From positions 1 through 33,847 of the forward strand of contig JAUWMR010000048.1 of NCBI GenBank assembly GCA_030613055.1: a stretch of DNA of 33,847 nt, given 5' to 3'. Source of the DNA: Desulfobacteraceae bacterium. Its GTDB lineage: Bacteria; Desulfobacterota; DSM-4660; Desulfatiglandales; Desulfatiglandaceae. This document shows positions 16,320 through 24,483 of the stretch, one piece after another. The notes below the pieces were generated by a model, which ran no database searches, was not told where the DNA came from, and worked only from the letters and a program-made list of their open reading frames with translations. Position numbers and translations under genes: made by a program. Within the stretch, counting starts at the first letter, position 1. Every line of letters starts with the position of its first letter.

Positions 16320-17375
16320 ATGAATAATAAGTCGGTAGTAATAGATGATAAAGCTATCGGGGCAGGCTACCCCTGTTTTTTGATCGCAGAAGTGGGTACT
16401 ACTGCAAATGGTGATATGGACAGAGCAAAAAAATTGGTAGATATTGCCAAAGAAGCAAATTTTGATGCGGTAAAGTTTCAGACCATTAGCCCTGAAGGAA
16501 ACCTAAGCGACCTGGCGACCACCTTTCGATATAAAGATATCCATGGAAATATGATCGAAGAAAATATGTATCAAATGTTCAAGGGGCTTACCTTTACACA
16601 AGATGAATGGCAAGAGATAGCTGATTATGCTTTAGAGAAAGATATTATCTTTTTTTCTACTGTAGACTATTTGGAGGGCGTTGATGTTCTTGAAAGATGT
16701 AAGGTTCCATTGCACAAAATTGGTTCCTGGGACGTCAATTATGAGCCATTGATTATGGAGGCTGCAAAGACAAAAAAGCCGTTGATGGTGGATTTGGGAC
16801 CTGCCGCACTGTCAGATATAGTTCGGTTACTTGATCTGCATAGAGCTTATGGAACAGGAGAAGTCATTTTGATGCATGATTTTCACACTGACAAACACGA
16901 CCAGATGAATATGAGAGCAATACCTTATCTTCAAAAGACTTTTGGTTTACCCGTAGGTTTTTCTGCTGCGGGAAGGGACATAGACTTGGACATAATAGCA
17001 ATAGCATTAGGTGGTCATGTCATTGAAAAACGCATCACAATATCCCGTTCAGATTCAGGACACCACCATGCAATTTCTTTGGAAATGGAAGAGCTTAAAC
17101 CGTGGGTAGAGAGTATGAGAAAAGCAGAAAGATGCTTAGGATCATATGAGGTCAAGCCCTCGGATGCTGATCTTGAGGATTCAAAAAAGTATTATAGAAG
17201 TGTTTGTACAATTCGAGACATTAGAAAGGGTGAAAATTATAGCCCGAAAATTATTGATGGAAAGAGGCCTGGGACAGGAATCCCCAGTCGGTATTTAGAA
17301 CTTTATTATAATCGAAAAGCAATCAGAGATGTTCCTGAAAATACTTTACTTGAATGGAATGATTTGGGCACTTAG
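16320..17375 (+). CDS. Divergent NeuB-family synthase (copy 2) lacking a metal histidine
   Basis: A 351-residue NeuB-family protein with a C-terminal SAF domain. The fold-defining segments align, but many catalytic ones are changed. AEVGTTANG (23-31) replaces AE-G-NHNG, GSWD replaces GSDD, VDLGP replaces STGM, LMHDFH keeps H186, and GFSAAG (213-218) replaces GFSDHT, so the second metal histidine is missing. The late segment is EKRITISRS followed by HHH (248-250). The rest is well preserved with no stops, so it is probably functional but may use a different acceptor or chemistry. GGGGG precedes the start. See findings. Confidence 0.82.
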   Translation: MNNKSVVIDDKAIGAGYPCFLIAEVGTTANGDMDRAKKLVDIAKEANFDAVKFQTISPEGNLSDLATTFRYKDIHGNMIEENMYQMFKGLTFTQDEWQEIADYALEKDIIFFSTVDYLEGVDVLERCKVPLHKIGSWDVNYEPLIMEAAKTKKPLMVDLGPAALSDIVRLLDLHRAYGTGEVILMHDFHTDKHDQMNMRAIPYLQKTFGLPVGFSAAGRDIDLDIIAIALGGHVIEKRITISRSDSGHHHAISLEMEELKPWVESMRKAERCLGSYEVKPSDADLEDSKKYYRSVCTIRDIRKGENYSPKIIDGKRPGTGIPSRYLELYYNRKAIRDVPENTLLEWNDLGT

Positions 17376-17460
17376 TCCCATATATAAGGATACATACAAG
17401 TATTCTGTGTTAATAACATGGATTTCTTTTTACGAAAAACTTTATTATATTGATTAAAGG

Positions 17461-17546
17461 ATGAAAAACTCTCTTGAATTCAGGCCAAGGAGCTTAATAG
17501 GGGCTGATCAATGGAATGCCTTCTGCCGTGATAGTGATTATGCATG
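17461..17546 (+). pseudogene. 5' fragment of a broken gene
   Basis: An ATG behind AAAGG opens a frame of 29 normal-looking residues (including DQWNAFCRDSDYAW), then enters the 31-base IS-end remnant and stops at 17632-17634 inside the following PIG-L remnant in another frame. The W-x-x-F-C-x-x-S motif resembles the first residues of some FemAB/GNAT-like glycan-cluster proteins, but 29 residues are too few to be sure. The break coincides with the start of the repeat at 17547. I read it as a gene truncated by an insertion sequence. Confidence 0.4.
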
Positions 17547-17577
17547 GAGACCTTTGCAGAACCTGCTCAAAATCGCC
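17547..17577 (+). repeat. 31-base remnant of an IS left end
   Basis: GAGACCTTTGCAGAACCTGC and the next 11 bases match 32590-32620 with a single difference (C against G at 17568). The copy at 32590 starts the IS that carries the transposase fragment. Here only the first 31 bases remain, directly joined to the PIG-L remnant. This looks like a scar of IS insertion followed by deletion. Confidence 0.65.
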
Positions 17578-18038
17578 GATTCATGCACGGCTTGCCAGAC
17601 AATAAATTCGACACCTTACCGTTTCTGGATGTGATTAAGGACGTAGAAAAGCACGTTGAGAGCTTTGAACCTGACACAGTTGTGACCCATAACGGTGGCG
17701 ATTTGAATATCGATCATGAGGTTACATTCCGAGCGGTACTTACGGCCACGAGACCAATGGCAGGAACGTGAATACAGCGTCTGCTCTGCTTAGAGGTGGC
17801 ATCATCTACCGAGTGGGCCTTTGGTAGGCTTGAGGCACCATTCTCGCCGAGGTACTTTGCGGACGTCTCCCGGACACTTAACGCCAAGCTTGAGGCCGTG
17901 ACTTGCTATGAGAGCGAGACCCGCAATTTCCCGCGCCCGCGCTCGGTGGAGGCCTTGAGGGCCTTGGGCATGAGCCGTGGCGCTGCTGTGGGTTTTTCTG
18001 CGGCTGAAGCCTTCGAAGTCGTATGCTGGATAAGGTAG
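17578..18038 (+). pseudogene. Decayed PIG-L/LmbE deacetylase
   Basis: Reads as the C-terminal two thirds of a PIG-L deacetylase. LPDNKFDT, GGDLNIDHEVT, SSTEWAFG and PRPRSVEALR correspond to NFPDNRMDS, GDLNVDHRVT, SSTEWTFG and HPRSVEGIKT of the intact protein at 10732. The N-terminus with the zinc-binding HPDDE is missing, cut at the IS scar, and a TGA at 17769-17771 interrupts the same reading frame. It cannot make an active enzyme. Base composition is more GC-rich than the copy at 10732, so it is not a recent duplicate and was probably acquired with the next gene. Confidence 0.85.
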
Positions 18039-18071
18039 CCGAATCAATCGAGCTGGACGGATTGTTACGAG

Positions 18072-19655
18072 ATGAACACTCAGACAACGCTTCCAACCGA
18101 CATTAATTCCTTGGCGAGTATCGGTATCGAGTGCTTGGGCGAATTGCCCTGGCCTGTGTCCGATGAAGAGTATTTTACGCTGATGCGTGGCTATCGTGAC
18201 GCCTTTGAGGAGGCCCTTTTGAGCCTTGATCCTGAGCATCAGGGCGTTCTTTTGGCGGATTTCTCTTACATAGCGCTTTTAGCCCAGGTATCGCACGCCG
18301 AGGCTGTCAAAGTCAGGGTGCGGAAAATGGGAGGACGTGTAGAGGTAGGCCGTTTGGCACAATCCGCTTATGACCCCGACTGGCGGGCGCTGGGGAGTAT
18401 TCAATCTCATGACCCTGGGTGGAGCCGAATAGTTTTTAGGCTAAAAGGACTGGCCAAGGATCTGAAGTTCAACGACCACCTGAGTTTATTGAGGAGATGC
18501 ACGGGCAGCGATAGAAAAGCCCTGGGAATAGGTAGCTTCTCCAGGCTCAAAGGCGAATACGTGCGTGAACGAGGAATTTTCGTCCGAAATGTCTATATGC
18601 AAAACCTTTTACCCTCCAGGTGGTCGGACGGTAAGGCCCCGCAGGCACTGACAACGGCGGCTGAAGATATCGTTGATCGCATCGACAATATATTTTCAAG
18701 CAAGTTTGGATTTACTCTCCATCTAGTAGACGCTGTTGCCTGCTGGAAGAACCGCTTAGGAGTGCTTTACACGCTATACGAGGCACTGAGGGACCGTAAA
18801 GGCTTGCCGGACGAGGTCTTGGTCACTGAGGCGGCCAGGCCTCTGCACAAAACCGTTGCTGCGGCTTTCCGCGCCGCTGGCGCCCGGGCTGTGGGCTTTC
18901 ACCACGGCAACTCAATGGGGGGGGTGGCTTGGGACATGGGCTGCTATACTGAACTCTCGGCCTACGACGTATTTGTCTGTCCCACGCGCGCCTGCGCCAA
19001 GGCCTACGCCGACGACTACGCTGCTTGCACAGTGAGCCGACATCTACCTATATCTGTGGTCGCAACGGATTCCACACACTACAAACGGCTGCACCAGTCT
19101 ATGGCCAGTAAAAGTTTGCCCAAGCGCATCGAGAGCGTAATGCTCATGGGCTCTCCCATGAATGCCAACAGATATTATGGCTTCCCGGGCTATTTTTTTT
19201 ACTACCAGATCGCCCTGGAGCTTAAGCTGGTCCACTTGCTGGCATCAAAGGGCTATCGCGTGCTCTATAAAGTCCACCCTGAGTGCATCAACGACGTTTT
19301 GGACCTCATCGGCCCTATCTGTAACGAGGTGTTAGCTGAGCCGTTTGAGAGTTGCTGGGAACGGGCGGATGCTTTCATCTTTAAACAGACCGCTACCACA
19401 ACTTTTGGCTTTGCCCTTTGCACAAACCGGCCCATTGTACTCCTTGACACGGAGCGTTCCTTCTGGAGAGAAGACCACTATGCTTTAATTAAGCGTCGTT
19501 GTCGCATGGTCCCAGCACGTATGGAACATGATGGTGTGACGTTTGATGAGGATGCCTTGATAGAGGTTCTCTCCAGAAAGCCGGAACCACCCGATGATTC
19601 ATACGTGCGGGAATTCATGTATCCAGGCATTAAGGTGGGAAAGGCAAGTTCCTAA
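18072..19655 (+). CDS. Glycosyltransferase-like surface-carbohydrate protein
   Basis: A 527-residue soluble protein without a signal peptide. Its C-terminal half resembles GT-B capsule or CDP-glycerol-type transferases: FHHGNSMGG, YDVFVCPTRA, VLYKVHPE (a lysine and histidine placed as in nucleotide-binding sites of that class), then DAFIFKQTATTTFGFAL and RPIVLLDTE. I do not recognise the N-terminal half. It and the preceding pseudogene are visibly richer in G and C than the flanking genes, which indicates separate acquisition. It is one of the few candidate sugar transferases in the window. The exact sugar and acceptor cannot be stated. Confidence 0.65.
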   Translation: MNTQTTLPTDINSLASIGIECLGELPWPVSDEEYFTLMRGYRDAFEEALLSLDPEHQGVLLADFSYIALLAQVSHAEAVKVRVRKMGGRVEVGRLAQSAYDPDWRALGSIQSHDPGWSRIVFRLKGLAKDLKFNDHLSLLRRCTGSDRKALGIGSFSRLKGEYVRERGIFVRNVYMQNLLPSRWSDGKAPQALTTAAEDIVDRIDNIFSSKFGFTLHLVDAVACWKNRLGVLYTLYEALRDRKGLPDEVLVTEAARPLHKTVAAAFRAAGARAVGFHHGNSMGGVAWDMGCYTELSAYDVFVCPTRACAKAYADDYAACTVSRHLPISVVATDSTHYKRLHQSMASKSLPKRIESVMLMGSPMNANRYYGFPGYFFYYQIALELKLVHLLASKGYRVLYKVHPECINDVLDLIGPICNEVLAEPFESCWERADAFIFKQTATTTFGFALCTNRPIVLLDTERSFWREDHYALIKRRCRMVPARMEHDGVTFDEDALIEVLSRKPEPPDDSYVREFMYPGIKVGKASS

Positions 19656-19675
19656 CTGTATCTTCTATCATTGTT

Positions 19676-19801
19676 ATGTTTCAGTTAGAATCAGTTGACA
19701 AGTGTCGGCAAATCCGAGCCCTGTCCTGGGTTCAGCGTGAATTAGACAAATCAGGAAATGAGGCACAGGCTATAAGGCTGCTTCTTAAATTTTACCTTTA
19801 A
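19676..19801 (+). CDS. Possible 41-residue small ORF
   Basis: An ATG-to-TAA frame of 41 residues, containing DKCRQIRALSWVQRELDKS and ending LLKFYL, fills most of the 180-base gap between the glycosyltransferase-like gene and the serine-acetyltransferase-like gene. There is no ribosome site and I recognise no family. It may be a remnant of a lost gene in the scarred region. Confidence 0.2.
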   Translation: MFQLESVDKCRQIRALSWVQRELDKSGNEAQAIRLLLKFYL

Positions 19802-19835
19802 ATGATTCTTAGCGCAAGGAAAAGGACTAAATAGA

Positions 19836-20504
19836 ATGTATCCTAATTTCACTAAAGAGGATGTTTGGAACTTATGCCTTACAATGATAGAAAAAGATGC
19901 TCCTTACCCAGATTTGATCAAAGATCTTAAGCAGTACAAAGACGACTTTTACCATATATATTTTAGAATTAAAGAGGAGCATAGCCATGTGAAAAATAAA
20001 TATTACAGAACAGAAGGCAAAGAAGGAATTGTTAATCCACTACATTTGGAACATTATTCCAGACTAATGTACTATTTTTCAAGACATCTATTTCTTAAAC
20101 AGGCGGATAAAATTATTTTGGATCAAATTTTTTTATCAATTAAGAGCAAATGTGCGATTGATTTATTTTATGAATTCGATATTAAGAAATATTTTATGCC
20201 CTTTCATGCATATGCAAGTGTTCTTGGTCGTGCTGAGTACGGTAACTATACTATAATAACTCAGAATTGCACGATTGGTAATAATTATGGAAAATATCCG
20301 AAACTTGGAGATGGACTCATTCTCAGTCCCGGCGCAATCGTTTTAGGAAGCTGTCGGATTGGTAAAAATGTTCAAATTGCAGCGGGTGCTTTAGTGGTAG
20401 ATACTGATGTAGCCGATGATACTGTGGTCTTCGGTAGAGTACCCAATCTTGATTTCAGGAAAAACAAGCGCGACAATATTTCAATGTATTTTGATATTGA
20501 ATAG
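19836..20504 (+). CDS. Serine O-acetyltransferase-like hexapeptide acyltransferase
   Basis: A 222-residue protein with an alpha-helical N-terminal half and a short left-handed beta-helix at the C-terminus (TIITQNCTIGNNYG, PKLGDGLILSPGAIVLGS, RIGKNVQIAAGALVV). This arrangement is that of CysE-type serine acetyltransferases and of the many sugar acyltransferases derived from them. It lies directly before an asparagine synthetase, so it may acylate an amino acid or amino-sugar substituent rather than supply cysteine. AAGGA precedes the start by 14 bases. A housekeeping CysE role is unlikely, because the helix region is much changed. Confidence 0.75.
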   Translation: MYPNFTKEDVWNLCLTMIEKDAPYPDLIKDLKQYKDDFYHIYFRIKEEHSHVKNKYYRTEGKEGIVNPLHLEHYSRLMYYFSRHLFLKQADKIILDQIFLSIKSKCAIDLFYEFDIKKYFMPFHAYASVLGRAEYGNYTIITQNCTIGNNYGKYPKLGDGLILSPGAIVLGSCRIGKNVQIAAGALVVDTDVADDTVVFGRVPNLDFRKNKRDNISMYFDIE

Positions 20505-20632
20505 AATTTTTCCAGGGACTGGATAGATGGAAAATTGTAACTAAAGTCAATTTATGGTGAAAACTTTTTTTAAATGGAAGCAAAACGAAATGGCTTGTGC
20601 ATTTTACCAAAGATTCAAAGGTCTATTTAAAT

Positions 20633-22459
20633 ATGTGCGGATTCGCGGCATTTTTTGAACCAGGAAGGATATTTCAACAAGAACTCCTCGATGGGGTCGA
20701 CAGAGACCTATATCACAGGGGGCCTGACTCGGGAGGGATGATAAGTGAGCCCGGATTGTCCCTGGTTTTTCGCCGCCTTGCTATCATTGACTTGAGCGAT
20801 GATGCTAATCAGCCCATGACCGATTCAACTGGGCGTTGTTCGATTGTCTTTAACGGCGAAATTTACAACTACAAGGAGATTCGCAAGGATCTTCAATCTG
20901 CCGGAGCAAACTTCCATACAAATTGTGACACTGAGGTAATTCTTCAAGGATACCTGTTCTGGGGTGAGGAAATCCTGGACCGATTGGAAGGGATGTATGC
21001 TTTCGCCATAGTAGATCGAAAAAAAAGCGTGGCTTTTGTGGCACGAGACCCTTACGGTATTAAGCCCTTATATATGTTACGAAACGGATCAACGACCGCT
21101 TTTGCCAGCGAAATGCGCGTGCTGACAAGATTAATCAAACCTGAGATTGACGAGAGCGCATTGGCCGAGCTTTTGACCTTTGCCTGGGCCGCGGGGACGA
21201 AGAGTAACCTGAAGGGAATAGAGCGTGTGCCGGGCGGCACAGTATATAAAATCTGTCTGAATACCGGTACTGTGACCTCGCGATGTTTCCTGAATATTCT
21301 TGATTTATTAGGTCAAGAAACGCCAATGACCATGGATGAGTCGGTAGAGCAGATTTCGGGGGCTATAAAAACATCGCTCAGGGCGCATTTGATAAGCGAC
21401 GTAGGTTATGCCCTTCAATTATCAGGGGGTGTTGACTCAAGCGTGGTTGCGGCTTTGGCGAGCGAGGAGACAGACTGGCCAATTTCTTCTTTTTCAGCAA
21501 GCCTTGGCAATCATCCTCTTGACGAAGGTGAGTTTCGCAATGAAGTTGTTGAAAGGTACAACCTGGTTCACAATGAGATACCTCTTGGCAACAAGGAGTT
21601 TGCGGATGCCTTGGAGCAGGCCATATGGCATATGGAAGGCCCTGTACCTCACGGTGGTTGCGTTATGCTTATGCTTATCTGCAATCAACTTAGGTCCGAA
21701 ACCAAGGTGGTATTAACCGGCGAAGGGGCTGATGAGATGTTTGGGGGTTATTACCGCTACGAGATCTGGCGTAAATTGCGCAACCAGGAGCTGATATCAC
21801 GGATCCTCCCATCAAAAGTCCTTCCAAATAGACGGCCATTTATGGGCATTAAAAAATTTGCAGGACTTGACGCTGCTGTGTACGCATCGGTGTATCGCGA
21901 TATCCGTCCGCTGCACCGGCTTTTCCCGGAACTGGTGCCGGGAAATGGGGCACGTGAAGTTAGCAGTAATAATTTCAAGTCTTTTTTATTAAGACTCTTT
22001 GCAGTAGATCAAACGGCCTATCTTGAATCCTTGTTAGTCAGACAGGACAAGATGTCTATGGCTGCTTCCGTGGAGGCTCGAGTTCCCTTTGTCCATGTGC
22101 CATTAGCCAGGAAAACAAACTCAATACCCAGAAAAATCATGGCCCCGGGTGGTATTACCAAGCCTGTGCTTAAACGTATTGCCGAAAAATATTTATCTAA
22201 GAGACTGATCCACCGACGGAAAAACGGATTGCTTCTGCCCTATTCGGACTGGCTTAAAGATCCCGATGGTCTGGGCAGATACCTTGAATACCTCTCAGAT
22301 CCTAATTCTCGCTTGGCTGCTTATTGCTCCCGAGGGGAGCTTGAAAATATTGTTGAAAATTTCCGCACCGGTAGGCACAGCGGCGTGCAGTGGCTTATGC
22401 GTCTTGTCAACATCGAAATCTGGTTGAGAACGGCGGATAGCCTGACAAGGCCGAACTGA
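20633..22459 (+). CDS. asnB: Asparagine synthetase (glutamine-hydrolysing), glycan-cluster type
   Basis: Transfers ammonia from glutamine to an ATP-activated carboxylate. Processed, the N-terminus begins with the catalytic cysteine (MCGF). RGPDSGG (29-35) and FNGEIYN (73-79) belong to the glutaminase domain, and LSGGVDSS (263-270) is the ATP pyrophosphatase loop. The protein has 608 residues, normal for the family. The start is fixed by the need for cysteine 2. A longer frame from 20597 adds 12 residues and is rejected. Such proteins in O-antigen clusters amidate uronic acids or aminoacyl groups. Here the carboxylate of an acidic sugar is a plausible target, but this is inferred. Confidence 0.85.
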   Translation: MCGFAAFFEPGRIFQQELLDGVDRDLYHRGPDSGGMISEPGLSLVFRRLAIIDLSDDANQPMTDSTGRCSIVFNGEIYNYKEIRKDLQSAGANFHTNCDTEVILQGYLFWGEEILDRLEGMYAFAIVDRKKSVAFVARDPYGIKPLYMLRNGSTTAFASEMRVLTRLIKPEIDESALAELLTFAWAAGTKSNLKGIERVPGGTVYKICLNTGTVTSRCFLNILDLLGQETPMTMDESVEQISGAIKTSLRAHLISDVGYALQLSGGVDSSVVAALASEETDWPISSFSASLGNHPLDEGEFRNEVVERYNLVHNEIPLGNKEFADALEQAIWHMEGPVPHGGCVMLMLICNQLRSETKVVLTGEGADEMFGGYYRYEIWRKLRNQELISRILPSKVLPNRRPFMGIKKFAGLDAAVYASVYRDIRPLHRLFPELVPGNGAREVSSNNFKSFLLRLFAVDQTAYLESLLVRQDKMSMAASVEARVPFVHVPLARKTNSIPRKIMAPGGITKPVLKRIAEKYLSKRLIHRRKNGLLLPYSDWLKDPDGLGRYLEYLSDPNSRLAAYCSRGELENIVENFRTGRHSGVQWLMRLVNIEIWLRTADSLTRPN

Positions 22460-22475
22460 TTATTTAATCAAGGAT

Positions 22476-22605
22476 GACAGTCTCGTAAAAAGTCCAATTT
22501 ACCGTCACTCCCGCGAAGGCGGGAGTCCAAAACTGTCTGAAATGACTGGATTCCCGCCTTCGCGGGAATGACAAAAAAAGACAGATAGAGGCTTTTTACG
22601 AGGCC
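22476..22605. mobile_element. MITE-like palindromic element with 9-base direct repeats
   Basis: An outer inverted pair, TCTCGTAAAAAGTC (22481-22494) and GGCTTTTTACGAGG (22590-22603), encloses an inner pair at 22504-22529 and 22547-22572. The inner arms contain CCCGCGAAGGCGGG and CCCGCCTTCGCGGG and match over 26 bases with two differences. ATCAAGGAT is directly repeated at 22467-22475 and 22606-22614, as a target-site duplication would be. It encodes nothing. The whole can fold into one long hairpin and may act as a partial terminator or mRNA stabiliser between asnB and the ABC transporter gene. Confidence 0.8.
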
Positions 22606-22620
22606 ATCAAGGATCACTTA

Positions 22621-24414
22621 GTGCGAAAAATTATTCAATCCATCCTCTTTTTTCCATCTGTTACAAAATCCAAGATATTTCTTCTTACGGGGATCACGCT
22701 TACCGCTGCCTTTTTTGAGGGCTTTGGTGTTGCAATGCTTTTTCCCATTATGGATTTTATTGAAAAGGGGAAAGACTTTGCTGTGTTAGCAGAGTCCTCC
22801 AGGATGTGGATGTATATCGGAAGGGTCTTTGATCTGTTCTCATTGCCCAAGACTCTTATTGCCCTGATGTTTATTGTTTTCGGATTGCTCATGATCAGGC
22901 AATTGTTTAACTATCTCAAAACAATTTACAGCAGGTGGATTACCGAGTGTATTAATGCTGATATCAGAAGCACGGGTTTTAAATGGTTTGCCAGGGCGGA
23001 GATGCCGTTTTTTGATACACATGGAGTTGGTGAATTGATCAATGTCATGACCGTGGACGGGATAAGGGCTGGGGGTGGCATTTCCAGTTTTTTCACCCTG
23101 CTTTCCGCAATGGTCATTTTTGCCCTGTACTTTGTCTTACTTCTCATTTTATCTCCAGGCATGACAGTATTTGCTATGGTTATTATGGGTTTTGTAGGCC
23201 TTATCCTAAAGTCGCGTATTAAAAAGTCCGGGGAGATAGGGAGCGAGGTCTCAAAGTTTAATAACAGAATTGCCTCTTCCCTAATCGAGAGATTAAATGG
23301 CATAAGACTCCTCATGCTTTCGGCAACGGTAGAAAAAGAGGCATCGTTTATCAGGGGACTCTCTGAAAAGATCAAGATTGACAGTTACCAGCTCAGCAAG
23401 ATAAAGGCCAAGATGGAATTTGTAGTGGACCCCATGGTGATTGTAGCCGGACTCACCATCCTCTATTTTTCCGTCGAAGTATTTCATATGTCTTTAGCCA
23501 AAACGGGTATTTTTATCTTTGTGCTTTTAAGACTAATGCCGTACAGCAGGAATATTTTTTCTGCCAGACAGGTCCTTGCTGGTTTTTCCGGGAGCCTGTT
23601 CAGGGTAAATGATTTGATGAATGAGGCCAGGAAAGCCAGTACGATTAAGGGCGGAATTCTTAAAGAACTGAAATTACATGATGGTATCAGGTTCGAAGAT
23701 GTTTCCTTCTACTATAATCTAAACGACGGTTTTGCATTGAAGAACCTGAAATTTACAATCCCGGCAGGTAAGATGACGGCACTTGTGGGAAGGTCAGGGG
23801 CAGGGAAATCAACACTCATTGACCTGATTCCGCGTCTAAGAGTGCCTTTCGATGGGAAGATAATGATTGATGGTCAATCGATTGAGGATATTGATTTGAC
23901 CACGCTACGGAGGTCCATAGCCTTTGTTACGCAGGAAGGTTTTCTTTTCAATGATACAATTGAGAACAATATCAGATACTGTAAGCCGGAATCCTCAATG
24001 GAAGAGATTATCAAGGTAACAAAAATGGCTTATGCGGACAATTTCATACAGGAGTTTCCGGATGGATACCGGACAATAGTGGGAGAAAGAGGAATAAAGC
24101 TCTCCGGGGGACAAAGGCAGCGGATTATACTTGCAAGGGCGCTGCTTCAGGAGGCATCCATCATTATCCTTGATGAGCCTACAAGCTCCCTTGATTCTGA
24201 ATCGGAACAATACATCCAACGTGCAATGAAAGAGATACGGTCAACAAGAAATATTACCATGATCATTATTGCCCATCGCTTATCCACTATCAAAAGTGCA
24301 GATCAGATTATTGTCTTAGACAAAGGGCAGGTGACAGAGTGCGGGAGCCCGGGTGAACTGATTGATAAGAACAAATGGTATGCCCAAATGGCACGGATGC
24401 AGGCGATGGGATGA
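22621..24414 (+). CDS. ABC transporter, fused membrane and ATPase domains (lipid-linked glycan flippase type)
   Basis: A 597-residue MsbA/PglK-type half transporter in the inner membrane. About six hydrophobic helices lie in residues 1-330 (for example TLIALMFIVFGLLMI and MVIFALYFVLLLIL). The C-terminal ATPase has Walker A GRSGAGKST near 389, signature LSGGQRQR, Walker B IIILDEPTS and the H-loop IIIAHRLS. It is the only transporter in the window, so it probably flips the lipid-linked glycan, or a precursor, across the membrane in place of a Wzx flippase. The start is GTG (22621), right after the MITE-like element, with a weak AAGGA site. Confidence 0.88.
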   Translation: MRKIIQSILFFPSVTKSKIFLLTGITLTAAFFEGFGVAMLFPIMDFIEKGKDFAVLAESSRMWMYIGRVFDLFSLPKTLIALMFIVFGLLMIRQLFNYLKTIYSRWITECINADIRSTGFKWFARAEMPFFDTHGVGELINVMTVDGIRAGGGISSFFTLLSAMVIFALYFVLLLILSPGMTVFAMVIMGFVGLILKSRIKKSGEIGSEVSKFNNRIASSLIERLNGIRLLMLSATVEKEASFIRGLSEKIKIDSYQLSKIKAKMEFVVDPMVIVAGLTILYFSVEVFHMSLAKTGIFIFVLLRLMPYSRNIFSARQVLAGFSGSLFRVNDLMNEARKASTIKGGILKELKLHDGIRFEDVSFYYNLNDGFALKNLKFTIPAGKMTALVGRSGAGKSTLIDLIPRLRVPFDGKIMIDGQSIEDIDLTTLRRSIAFVTQEGFLFNDTIENNIRYCKPESSMEEIIKVTKMAYADNFIQEFPDGYRTIVGERGIKLSGGQRQRIILARALLQEASIIILDEPTSSLDSESEQYIQRAMKEIRSTRNITMIIIAHRLSTIKSADQIIVLDKGQVTECGSPGELIDKNKWYAQMARMQAMG

Positions 24415-24483
24415 GATTGGTCTGCCGGAAAAATCAATTATGAGCACAAATATTCTGCCTGTACCACTATGATGGGGGACAAT

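Noticed and set aside
17769-17771. TGA within the PIG-L frame as a selenocysteine or readthrough codon
   Set aside because: The gene has also lost its zinc-binding N-terminus at an IS scar, no hairpin of selenocysteine type is evident, and the intact copy has no cysteine at that place. Decay is simpler.
22476-22605. CRISPR array or tRNA-like structure in the palindromic repeat
   Set aside because: Only one nested inverted repeat with a flanking duplication is present. There are no regular spaced direct repeats and no tRNA fold.
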